In this document: in pieces, positions 51,191-62,144 of the stretch
Layout of the letters: each line of letters starts with the position of its first letter
Numbering within the stretch: position 1 is the first letter of the stretch
Source of the DNA: Homalodisca vitripennis
Lineage: Eukaryota; Arthropoda; Insecta; Hemiptera; Cicadellidae
Direction: 5' to 3'
Assembly (NCBI RefSeq): GCF_021130785.1
Contig: NW_025777457.1
Location: 31,340 to 95,339, forward strand
Length of the DNA stretch: 64,000 nucleotides
Position numbers and translations under genes: made by a program
Notes under the pieces: generated by a model
Databases searched by the model: none
Told to the model about the DNA's origin: nothing
The model's input: only the letters and a program-made list of their open reading frames with translations

Positions 51191-51614
51191 AGGAAAAAGA
51201 CTTAGCAGCGTTAGTAAGGGAATTTATTCGTTTGATGTTATCGTAAAAGATCAATTCGAAGATCATATTAAAATGTTTAATGAACTAAAACAAAATTACG
51301 AGAATCATAAACAACATGTTAAAGATTTTACAACAGAAGTCTATGAAAAGTTAGAAGCCAGAAATAGAATATCAGTAGACGATGTTGGTGAATTACTTGA
51401 TAAAGTAAATAAACTAGAAGAAAACTTTAATAGATTTAAAGAAGATGTTAATAAATCTTTTGAAAAAATTACAAAATTTCAACAGTCTTTTGATAAGTTC
51501 AGTTTAGATACTACCAAAACCTTTGAAAATATTGCTCATAAATTTGTTCAATACAGTGATTCATACGCTAATAAATTCCAAAAATTAGAAAAACAAATTA
51601 ATAAGTTCCATTAA
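51075..51614 (+). CDS. Coiled-coil protein next to capsid-like gene
   Basis: A 180-codon open frame (TAA at 51,612) with no ATG at its start. A stop lies just upstream at 51,069 and the frame opens from TTG 51,075. The phrase gcattaaacag before TGG (51,098) could be a splice acceptor, so the true start may be elsewhere. The first 60 residues are globular (LEFHVTVENVIHARVSADNI). From about residue 60 to the end it is Lys/Glu/Asn/Phe-rich with heptad-like spacing (DKVNKLEENFNRFKEDVNKS, FEKITKFQQSFDKF), which predicts a long coiled coil. Unlike the transposon remnants it is free of stops and frameshifts. It is followed on the same strand by the capsid-like gene 170 bp later. A structural or attachment protein is possible but unproven; I recognise no family. 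Its 5' part is duplicated at 22,541-22,676. Confidence 0.65.
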   Translation: MHICIKQWLDCLVKEEHLEFHVTVENVIHARVSADNILKGKRLSSVSKGIYSFDVIVKDQFEDHIKMFNELKQNYENHKQHVKDFTTEVYEKLEARNRISVDDVGELLDKVNKLEENFNRFKEDVNKSFEKITKFQQSFDKFSLDTTKTFENIAHKFVQYSDSYANKFQKLEKQINKFH

Positions 51615-51785
51615 TACATTAATAAAATTTATATCTTTTCTTATCGACTTTTACATGATGTTTAAAATTTTCGTAAAAAAATCTTGAAATTTTCTCTTAT
51701 TAAATGTGGAATACAGAAAGTATGCTAGTGATATTGAAAGGGCGGAGTTTAAAAAATTTCTATCCAATTAGTAAACGACATTTGA

Positions 51786-52891
51786 AATGAACCGAATAAT
51801 AGAACTGAGTTTAATATTGATTTTGGAGTTAATTTTTGCTCGTCTAACTTCCAGTTTTATATTTCTGGAACTTTAACAAAACAAGATGGTCAAGCATATC
51901 TTGGAACTGATAATGTTAGATTAATCGATAATTTTATACCGTTTTTTATTTTCTAAGATTGAAGTAAGAAAACACAATAAATTGATAGAAGAAGTCGAAA
52001 ACTGTGGCCAATTAAGCACTATTAAAGGTACCAGTTGTTATTCAAAAAGTGATGTATTTTCAAACAGTTTTGAATCAACTTTTAAATTTGGACAGTTTGA
52101 AGCGGTCGGTGATTTAGCACATTTCGGCTTAGGATTCTTTGAAAATGTCAATTTTCCAATCTATAAAGGTGGATTTTACATTAGTTTCATAAGAGCTGAA
52201 GACGATGATGTGATTCTGAAGACTGCAACTGGAAATGTTATGCCTGTTGATGGCAAAATTACAATTAACGAGTTTTTCATTAGAGTTCCGATGATTGATT
52301 ACAAAACCACGAGTAAAATTCAGTTGATTGATGAAATTATAAAATCTCAAAACATTATGTTTAATTTTCTAGATTGGCAATGTATTGAGGAAAAAGGTAT
52401 TTCCGGAACAACTTATTCGTTCGATATCACAAATATTTATAGAAATATTTTCAATCCCAAGTTAATTATTGTTGGTCTTCAAACAGATAGACAGAATAAT
52501 CAAGAACAAAATCCTTCAAAGTTCGATAGTTTGAATGTGAAAAATATCAGAGTAAAATTGAATGGTTCTTATTATCCAGATGAATTACAAAATTTAAACA
52601 TTTCCGGTGGTCTTTTCAGAATCATGTATCAGATGTATCAAGATTTTAAGAAAGTTTACTACAAAAATATGGAAATGTATTGCAATCCTAAAGAATTTTT
52701 AGCGAATAGACCTATTTATGTCATTGATACAACAAAGAGTTTGACAAATATTTCTGGTTCAAAGAACGATATAATTATCAATATGGATTTTCAAAATGCT
52801 ATTACAAACGCGATTTGTTATGTGGTTGTGGTTTCTGAGAAATTTTTTAGCCTCTGATGTGATTAAGAACGATATTAGAGAAATCCATTAA
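51786..52891 (+). pseudogene. Double-jelly-roll capsid-like protein, frameshifted
   Basis: Three frames together cover a protein of about 365 residues. An N-terminal strip is open at 51,786-51,956 (no ATG in frame). The main frame is open from before 51,940 to the TGA ending at 52,857 and holds STIKGTSCYSK, FGLGFFENVNFPIYKG, FNFLDWQCIEEKG, IIVGLQTDRQNNQEQNPSKF, VKLNGSYYPDE and RPIYVIDTTKS. A C-terminal strip continues in the next frame to TAA 52,889-52,891. Both breaks lie at T-runs (about 51,941-51,952 and 52,842-52,848). The order and motifs fit the double-jelly-roll-like proteins found in arthropod genomes and related to major capsid proteins of Polinton-like elements and adintoviruses. 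Such proteins form the virion shell. Assignment is from recognition, not a search. The main frame has no other stop over about 300 codons, so the gene is young or was under selection until recently, or the shifts are sequencing errors in homopolymers. Confidence 0.65.
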
Positions 52892-53082
52892 AATTTTAGA
52901 TTTCTTGAGTTTTCATACAACAGCTCAAGAAAGTAGAAGCAAACAGCTATAGATTCGGTAATTTTTCATTCGTGAGTTACTGTTTGATTTTACAGATTCG
53001 TTTATTGTCCTTTAAACAGGAATTTCTATTGATTTACTGTCTGTCCCAAAATTGAGCTAGAAACCCCATATTCATATCTACT

Positions 53083-53114
<32 letters not shown>

Positions 53115-53150
53115 TATACGTGATATATAAATATATATATATATATATAT
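53083..53150. repeat. (TA)n microsatellites at left edge of block A2
   Basis: Two TA runs (53,083-53,109 and 53,131-53,150) split by a short non-repeat segment. Homology to A1 begins a few bases later. Confidence 0.9.
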
Positions 53151-56100
53151 ACTATAAGAACCTAAAGATAAAGTGTATATTCTACATGTATTTTAAAATA
53201 CTTACCACTTTTAATCTAACAGTGGTTATTTCAACCATAACAATTAATACTATTACGAAGTATATAACGAGTAGTTTGTCCTTTATTTACTTCCATTCTT
53301 TATCATTAAACCCGCATAATATAATATATAGGGTAACTGCATAGTTAAGTGCTTAGTTGATAATTAGTGCTACTATACAGACAGTGTATGTATCTAGGAT
53401 GTTCGACAAGCGCGAGAAACTACACTAATATCTGGAGAGTTTGTACTGAATCCAATGCATTACGTGTTGATTTAATTCTGTAATTAAATTACACAGAACT
53501 ATACAAGATTATAAAACTTGAGATAGTATATTATTGTTATGGTTTACTAAATATTAAATCAAGTTGGGGCCTATAACTGGACAAAATAGTTCATGTATTT
53601 TACAATTTAGAGTTACTAATCCTCCCAATTCATATGATTTAAGTATATTTGGCATTTTGCTATATTAAATAACCATTAACCATATTTTTGTTTAAGCTTA
53701 AATACGTATTGGGATAATGTCACCCATAAGCAGTTTGTTCGTTTTAGAAAAGATACATTTTTTTGTCAACTAAAATTATTAGAAAGTTATATATTATATA
53801 CATTTTTAATATTTTAATAGAAAGTATACATTAATTAATTTCGAGATTATTCAAGTCAAGGTATACCTGACTTTACTTCATCTGACGGTATTTTACCTTC
53901 TTACTGATTGTTTCTTTTTTACTTTTCAATGATAATATCGTAATACTCACAGTCCTAGAATTACGCAAGACTCGCTGGAAGTAGACGTATGCAGAATAAA
54001 CGCTCGAAAGGTTAGAGCAAAGTTTAGAATCTTTTATAAAAGAATTTCTAAGCAAATAACTACATGTTTATTTAATATTAGAGGATATGTTATATTATAT
54101 TATTATATTATATAATATATATTATCAAGCATAAACTAAAAACTCAGCATGCAGGCAATTGAGAGTATATACAAATATTTACGGTAAAATCTAGAGTCTG
54201 CTAGCCACATTGACATTACGGATATCCTTGTGAATAATTAGATTACATACTTATTTGTATGAAATACGTAAACAGACAATATCTTTTTTATTTGTTAAAG
54301 AAAATCTGACTAGTGCATTTATTAAGGAATTTTTAAAATTAATTACTAATATTACGTTTGGTTTAAATAAAGCCAACTAGAGTAACTAGAAATTATAAAT
54401 GAGTAAATAGAAAATGTGAGAAGTTCTCCAATGCATACATAAATAAACCTTGTAAATATCTGCAGTTCCAAGAAAGGGATGTGAGTAAGATCCGGTTGGA
54501 AATAATTTATTTGTGTACGGTTTTTTCAATGGTTCATCATCCAAGTGTAGTATCTAGTTTAAGTTTATTATGTTTTGATAACGCAACAGGACAGTCCTTT
54601 CCACCTTATATAATACGTCATAAGGTCGATAAGCTTTGGGCAACTTGGACAAGGTGGTTCCCCTGAGATTAGACATGACATGAGTAAACGTGACTGGATC
54701 GATAAGGAAATTGTACAACACTAAACTTTTTACTCAACTGCTTCAAGATTTTATGGGACTAGAAGGGAAGAAGCTGGCTATTGGGTTACTAACCTCTATG
54801 ACGAAATCTATGTATAATTTGTTTGTCTTGCACCAAACTCCTCACATCTCAAACATTCACTTAACATGTAGCGTATTGTAGAGCTTTAAAAAGTTGATAC
54901 AAGTTACAAACATGGCAGACATCACATGCAGTTAAAAATATCAATGTGCTTGGAAAGTACTTGGTTCAAATGGTGTGTGAGTGAATATTATAGAAGGAAG
55001 TGTTAATAAACACTGAAAGCAAATCAAAGGCAGAATTTTTAAAAGCATGATTAATCCTTGTAGACAATGATACCATTACCTATTTCTTAATCAAGATAGA
55101 CATACAACCTTCACTGTGGTTATTAAAGCATTTATCAAATGACAAGAAAAAACTGACAATTCAGTTCAAAATTGGGTAATCAAGATAAAGACTCTGAACA
55201 TGCCTCTTAGATAAAGTGACCTGTCACTTAGTTGGGTAACATTGCGTCCGTACGAAAAACATTTAACGGCAAAAGAGACAGATGGTAGTTAAAAACAGGA
55301 AAGATTGCCAAACTACAGAGAAAACTTTATGAAGGTTTCACTTTTGATAAAGATCTCGCGTTTTTCTTATGATGAGCACAGTGTTAGTACCATAGGCCTG
55401 CACAATATTCGTAAAGATTAAAAATGAAAATCAGTCGTATAGCGTTTATAACATTTTTTGCAATCAACAGACAATAAATTACGTTAATTAAATTTGAATT
55501 GAATTTTGAAGGATTTATTTTGCGTAACTTTTATTATAAACTTTGATTTTATGTGAATGTTGTAAGATAGTTGTATTTTAGTTTGTTTATTAATTTAGAG
55601 TTAAATTTAATTTATTTTAAAATATGTTTATGAAAAAGCTTTTGGGCAAACAAGTTGTCCATTTTTATTATTAATTCTAAAAGTAGTAAACGACATTTCT
55701 TGTAATAATATATTAGTAAGCAAATGATTTAGCGTTAAAAACTAAAAATTTAACCATTTTTTAAGTATCAAAAACCTATTATTCTAATAATTAAAGTATC
55801 TTTATTGCATCATTTTCGTATAATTCAGATTTAACCTTTAGGATAAATGAAAATTGCAAATACATTTACCAAATTATCGAGTAGATAGACAATTTTATAT
55901 TTATTAACAAAAATATGTGAACGGATAACCGATAAACTGAGGTGCGGAATGCCTGACGGTGGGTTCTTGTTGTTTTCTGAATGGTATGTTGTATGAAGGT
56001 GATAGACTGTAGAATATCAGTGAAGAGGGAATTGAGGTAGATTCATTTCTTTGTCTGTTGCATGATTTAATTATAACACGTACAATATTAATGAAGCTAT

Positions 56101-56844
56101 TCTAGTTTTTACATACGATATTATTTAAAGATACCGATTATTCATGTACTACGAAAATGACATTCATCCAAGTTTGTTTATAATATCGTTTAAGCTGGAT
56201 ATCGTTACGATATCTCATGATAGAAGAAATTGCTAATTAAGTAGAAATTTGTTTTAGTAATGTGCATCTACCGCCACAGACAATTTGAGCAGATGCAAAA
56301 TATAGGCTTACTTTCAAACGGGCTTTAAATTATTCAAGCAGTCTGAGTCAAACATCCTCAGGAGGTAACTTTCCTTAGACCCTGGATGAACTATAATGAT
56401 ATCTAAGTGAGTAATTTGTACATACTTAAAATGTCTTGAGGTTTGTATTCAGGCCAGAGGCCGCAGTCGTGTAAATTTTTGTTTTATCTCGGGTGTTGGT
56501 TTCAGTTCCTTGGCTTGTGTGAGGATGTTAAAAAAGATAAAAATAGAATTCTATATAGACCAAGGTCTATATGTAGCCTTGAAAATTTATCGATAAGAAA
56601 ATATATGAGATTGCATAAAAAATGAAAAACGGCATATCTCCATATCTAACAATCGGAAACCGTATGGCCACATGTTTTCCCGGTTGGTAAGTAAAATTTC
56701 AATGTTTTAACTAATATCGTTTGCTAACTCACACCTCACATTCTTCACTGACACTCAAACACAGCTGTGCCTTTATACTCAATATATCGGGCGTGGAAAT
56801 TAAAGTCCGGTTTAAATTTGAATGAGACGCTTATCAAAACTCAC

Positions 56845-57085
56845 CCCCACGGACCGGGCCGTGCGAGAACTCCGGTTCCACTGGAGCCAACATCAACACG
56901 AGCGCTATGAGACATATCCACATTGCCATCCCACATCATACGAGGCCGTGGCTTCCATAGCTCACGATACACTCATACAATCCCATTCTTCTCGTCATCT
57001 CTCTTGTTTCCAGATGTCTGTTATATTAACAATATCTTCCATTTCTGTTTCCCTCCACCTCTGTCCTCAGCGCCTTGCGTAGCTC
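56845..57085 (-). pseudogene. Neuroligin-like first coding exon (copy 2, damaged)
   Basis: Counterpart of 16,796-17,062. The acceptor (TTTCTTTTAG at 57,086) and the ATG (56,929) are kept, and the signal peptide core is unchanged. Relative to copy 1 the exon is 26 bp shorter: a net loss of about 9 bp after the signal peptide, about 18 bp covering most of the IVDTQAG segment, and a 1-bp gain near the donor. The residues after APVEP become EFSHGPVRG. The donor is now a consensus GTGAGT (56,844-56,839), but the coding part ends in phase 1 instead of phase 0, so splicing to the same next exon would shift the frame. The start of the esterase-fold domain is lost, hence a probable pseudo-exon. Confidence 0.6.
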
Positions 57086-57580
57086 CTAAAAGAAAGATAA
57101 AGCAATTACTGGATTACAACAGGATTTTCAAATTAAATTTTTTTTATATTTTTGAGCCTTAACAAAACAGCTTGAAAATATTTTGTTTATAGTGTAAAAT
57201 ATTGTTTTTAAAAATGAAATGTAAAATTAACATTACTTAATATCGTACTTATTTGGGTCAACAACTCACAATTCCTTAAATTCAACAAAATAATTAAGGG
57301 TAACTTTTAATTATTATATTCTTAGTCTTAAGCTCAACAGCTTAAGACATTGTAAATAATGTCATTACATTTTTGTAAAAGGTAAGTTAACAAAATCGTT
57401 AGGTATGTGAATTTAGAAATTTAACGTTTCTTAATTTTTTGTATTTTAATTAGTATATTGAACAGGGATTTTAATGTATATGTTTCAGTCTGATTATATT
57501 TTTATTTTTATTTTAGGTTAGTTATGACACTGTTTATTGCTTTGTATAATTAACGACAATAAAGGAATTTGGATTTGAAC

Positions 57581-57943
57581 TCTATGATGAAATCCACGTA
57601 ACTTCATGAATTTAACTGTTAATACAGTTAGTTCTTAATGAATCATAAAGAATTAAAAGGACAATAAGAGCGTTACAAAGGATATTTGATCCCCAAGAAA
57701 TCCACTTCTCTATCAAGCATGCTACAGCTTAGTTTATCTCGACACCGTACCTTACTCTCCACTCGATTGTCCCCAACAAGCGATACAAGCGGCGCGTGTA
57801 CAACTCAACACTTCCGATTCCAGATTTCACGGGTCCTCATTCCAGCTACATATATAGGAAAATATTTATGGGAGCAAAATATTGGCCAGAGCAATCGTAA
57901 GTTTGATATATTCAGGCACATGTTAACTTACGGAAATAAGTGA
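57581..57943 (+). repeat. Three-copy repeat with an open frame (copy 2)
   Basis: The frame at 57,686-57,943 (85 codons) keeps the LSLSRHRTLLSTRLSPTSDT segment that copy 1 has lost through 34+2 bp deletions. It shares IPATYIG and QHFR with the other copies. Function unknown. Confidence 0.5.
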
Positions 57944-59386
57944 TGATTTTCACGCACGTAAATTAAAAGCTAAAACTTTAAGGAAATATTACCCGGAAAC
58001 ATATACATTATTAAAGTGGTCAGTTTCAAGTAAGGTCACTATTTAAATATTAGTCATTAAAAACTAATAAATTTATACACTTTCTATATATAAGTTAACA
58101 CTTGAAGTCGTATTTGGGTTTTTTAATTGGTACCTAATTTATAGTGTTGGTAAAATTCACTATAATATATTACATCTCAAAAGTATATGATCAACTCAGT
58201 AGTGACTAAGGCAAACTTTTGTAAGCAAAAAATATTTTTATAAAAGAGTGCTTTAAATAGCAATTACTTTCAAATTCTAGTGGTATAATGAGTCTTCAAA
58301 AGTTCATATGTTATAATGTATTAAAATGTTCGTTAATTATTGCCATTATAAGTGGTACATATTTTAAAGTTTAATAGCTATTATATATAAACTTGGAATT
58401 TTTAATTTATGCTTTAAGCAAGCATAAATAAAAATATTGTAAATGTTTTAGTTTTCAGAAATCTTTCTTGTTAAAAAGATCGGTTATTCCTGGAACAGAA
58501 GAAATGAAGAATGAAACACGCATAACGCTAATAAGACACTTCAGTTTGATTTCTTAGTTAAAAGTAAAAGTAAATGTATTTTGTATATTACTACATTGAT
58601 AACTTTAAGTATATGAAAGCATTATGCCACTCCTGATTAGAATATATTTTTTAATGTCAAAATCAGTGGGGTTATCAAATTTTGCAACTGTAATACGATA
58701 GATAGTCAAAACTTTAAATAGTTTTGTAATTAGACGCCTAAAATACCAATATGTTCCAGCTTCTCTGTAGAGGTTAAATAATGGTATATCCATGCCTTCT
58801 CCAGCTAGCATGACGAAACTACGCGATTGAGTGATCAGCCTAAAAAAGGTGATAGACCGCAATATCATACCATAACCTCAGACGTTTCTAATGTGGCAAT
58901 GTCTGTGATCAATGCAATCATTTTAGACCCATAGCTGCGTCGGTCAGGCAGGTGCAGCAATGCATGAATTGTGATAATTTCCTAAACGTTCATTTCGTTT
59001 GATGGGGACAGTGATTATAATACTGTACATCAAAGCTGATATTGGGATGACGGGGAACCTCCCACTGTTAACTACACCACGCCATTGTAACACTACAACC
59101 AGTTTCAATTTTGAGTACTTCACAGTTATGTGTGAATACATTTTTTGCAACTAAATATATTCTAAATACATAAAATGTAAAGGGTAGTGGTATGACACAT
59201 ACAAATGTAGAGCATGGTTATATTATAGGTGGAGACACGCTAAAATCGGGATCACCCACCTGACATACAAGACATGATTAATGACTATACCTGCTTCCGT
59301 CTCAGAGATAAACAGCCCATACCTCATCACGTACACAGTTTATGATGTAGTCAGATGATGGAGTGTTAACTTATAACGAAATATGT

Positions 59387-61654
59387 AACTATTGGCAACT
59401 CTTAATCGGTTGTTTTTGGATAGGTAGGCAAGGATAGGTTCGGAATGTAAGGATATTTATTAAAATCTCATACGTATTATTCATGTTGCTATTAATAATA
59501 GCTATCTTATATAGAATGGTACAATGTATTGAAAATTATAAAATATTATCTTTTTATATAGAGATTCTAAGCAGTTCAAGTACAAGGAAATGTTATGACA
59601 AAGATTACGATATTTTAATTCTAAATCCATTGCATTTGTGTCCATAAGGAATTTGTTAAAAAAATTGTCACAGTTCTAAGAATAATTCTATTTTCAGTAC
59701 TTAAGAGAATATTTATATTAAAATTAATGAATTATTTTAAAACCTTTCTTGAAATTTAGGATCTATTTTAAAAACAGTTCAGGAGCACACTCCTAATGAC
59801 TACATTTGTAATATAAATCATGAATAAATCAAATTGAGTTCTGATTCAGAGTAGCAGCATTTAGAAGAATAAAATATGCATAAATATGCAATAATTATGT
59901 TCATACTCGTACACCGTATTTCTAAACCCACACTGCATACAGCAAAACCCGATGAGTCACTTTCATCTGGCCAACCCCCCATTATAGATGTCCAGAAGCG
60001 GCACATCACTAACCGCAAATGTCTAGTCTACTGTGGGGGATGACTTGACGGAATGGGTGGGACTTCCATAGTGTTAAAGACTTGACTGCCTTGAATTGAT
60101 TAGAACTTGTCTTGTTACGACTATTGTCCTCCTTGTTTGATACAGCTGGACCAATGAGAGGAACACCGCGGATGTCCATCAAAGTTGATTAGAGGGGGGA
60201 GTATATAAAACGTCAACTCATAAATTTTTGCCCTTCTCTTGGTTATTTTCCTGTATTAAGTAGATTACAGTGCGCCGTGTTTCTTAATTGTTTCCGTTTC
60301 CGCGAGGGATTTTGAGATACGCACCAAAATTTATTGTACATTTTATTGAAATAGTCTTCCAGATCTGATATTAAATTAATTTTGTTGTCTTTTTATAGGA
60401 AAAAATTAAATTCATAGAAACTACAGAGCAATCTGCATAATTAATTCTCGATGAACAATAGAGAATAATAGAATCATATAAGTCATTTGTTTCAAACCTG
60501 AAGAGAAATGTGAATTAAAATTGAACTTCGTTAATAACTTTAATTGAGATTCAGTAATTTATTAATATTTAATTAAAACAGTTTTAATGTGAATTGTTAA
60601 TAGGCAATTAATTGAACTTTAATAGTTGTTTAAGAGAGTTGTAATCTGAATTGCAGAGACTTGAAAGTTAAGGTTCAACTAGTGAAAAGAGAAGTTTAAA
60701 ATTTTATTTTTGAATTTTGAGTTAAGTTAGAAGTGAACATTTTTATTTTAGTTATTTCCAAGTGGGTATTTGGTTTTTATTTTAAAACTTCATTATTTTA
60801 TTTTAGAAGAGAGCTCTGATTTTAGTTTCATATATTTGATTAATACTTTTTTATTTCTTTCAATTTAACGGTTTGTAAATTCTTTGTGGAAAATAGAGTG
60901 ATGAAAATTCGTAAACGTTGATTATTAATTTGCCAGTTAAAAATAAATCCATTGCTTTTATTTAGAACTGTGATTTTTATTGTAGACAATTCAGTTAATA
61001 TTTAATAGTTAACAATTTAGTAATAAATTGCACTGGATATACACTCGGAGCTTACTAATCAAAAAAAATATTTTATATCGTCTTGGAAGTCTCATTGATA
61101 ATTTAAATATTAATATTCTGGAATATTAATATTAACAATCTAAGTCGTTATACTTACCTAAGCATGAAGGAGTACTGTTCTCTAAATGCTTCAATTGGAA
61201 GAACAGAGGTCGTCTCCGTTCATCTGAATTAACATGTATTTAAGTAATGTGATTTGAGAAATAGAGCCAACTCTACTCACGGTATCTCGACAGGAAACGG
61301 CCCCTACCATCATCCTTATCGGTCCTGTATATCCTGCCTTTCAGGAGGCAAAGCGGCAAAGTTCCTTTTTGGACTAAGTGCAATGAGGGATTTTCTCAGA
61401 TTACGAGAGTTATACAAAGTTCTAGTTTCACTTCGTATTATACAAATGTGAACTATAGAGGAACAAAGTGAACAACACAGTGTAAATTAAAAGTCCAATT
61501 CCATGGCTGTGCATTGCAATTAGAAAAGTAATGTCAACCAACAGACAAAGGTTGGTCCACTTATTAACATCAGATTCAAGACACCCTATTGGGATGGTAA
61601 TGTAAATGTATGTGGAATTGACAACTTAACAATGCTTAACCTAAGTGGTAACTC
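59387..61654. other. Mixed unassigned DNA right of block A2
   Basis: Contains the counterparts (59,930-60,040 and 61,160-61,340) of the dispersed repeat at 2,848-3,205, separated by over 1 kb of other sequence that includes the TATA-like site at 60,202. No gene recognised; minus-strand frames here are short and unassigned. Confidence 0.4.
60190..60245 (+). promoter_or_regulatory. Possible core promoter (TATA box)
   Basis: AGTATATAAAACG (TATA box at 60,202-60,210) directly follows a GGGGGGA run in a locally GC-richer stretch (60,050-60,320). A pyrimidine-rich start region lies about 30 bp downstream. It lies inside the dispersed repeat's inserted segment, so it may be the promoter of a mobile element LTR. 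No downstream coding region is seen. Confidence 0.3.
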
Positions 61655-62022
61655 TACGATAAAATCCACATAACTTCATGAAGTAATCTGTTTCTTATCA
61701 GTTGTTTGTAATGAATAATAAAGGAGTAAAAGGTCAATAAGAGCGATAAGAAGACTACTTGAACAATAAGGAATTCACTTCTTTATCAAACAAGCTACAA
61801 TCCATACACAACCGCAGTTTATCTCGACACCGTACTTTACACTTGACACGATTGCCCACAACAATCGATACTTACAATGCGAGTAAAACTCAACACTTTC
61901 GACACCATATCATAGAGGTTGCCATTCCAGCTACATTTGTAGGAAACATTTCGATAGGAGGATACAGATATTTATTCAGAGCAGTTATAAGATTTATTGG
62001 TGTTGCAATTGCTAGCTTATAA
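61655..62022 (+). repeat. Three-copy repeat with an open frame (copy 3)
   Basis: Starts with the same phrase (aaaatccacataacttcatga) as copies at 17,578 and 57,581 and holds an 87-codon frame (61,759-62,022 region) with RSLSRHRTLHLTRLPTTIDT, TQHFRHHI and IPATFVG. Diverged more than the A1-A2 pair. It shows that this sequence is a dispersed family and not only part of the A duplication. Confidence 0.55.
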
Positions 62023-62106
62023 TGTTGGAAAGTGAATATTGTATAGTACATACCAAAAATACATGAAAAACTCAGTAATTACTAACTAAGGCAATCTTTT
62101 ATGAAC

Positions 62107-62107
<1 letters not shown>

Positions 62108-62141
<34 letters not shown>
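62108..62141. repeat. (TA)n microsatellite
   Basis: About 17 TA units. Confidence 0.95.

Positions 62142-62144
<3 letters not shown>

Larger units (their letters stand above)
53155..59386 (+). repeat. Duplicated block A, copy 2 (about 6.2 kb)
   Basis: Same orientation as 13,095-19,257. Near-identical from about 54,150 to 57,580, moderately similar at the edges, and not alignable by eye at about 58,120-58,690. The 63-codon frame at 54,690-54,881 has the same translation as in A1. The neuroligin-like exon in this copy carries deletions. The RT remnant that follows A1 is absent after A2. Confidence 0.9.
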
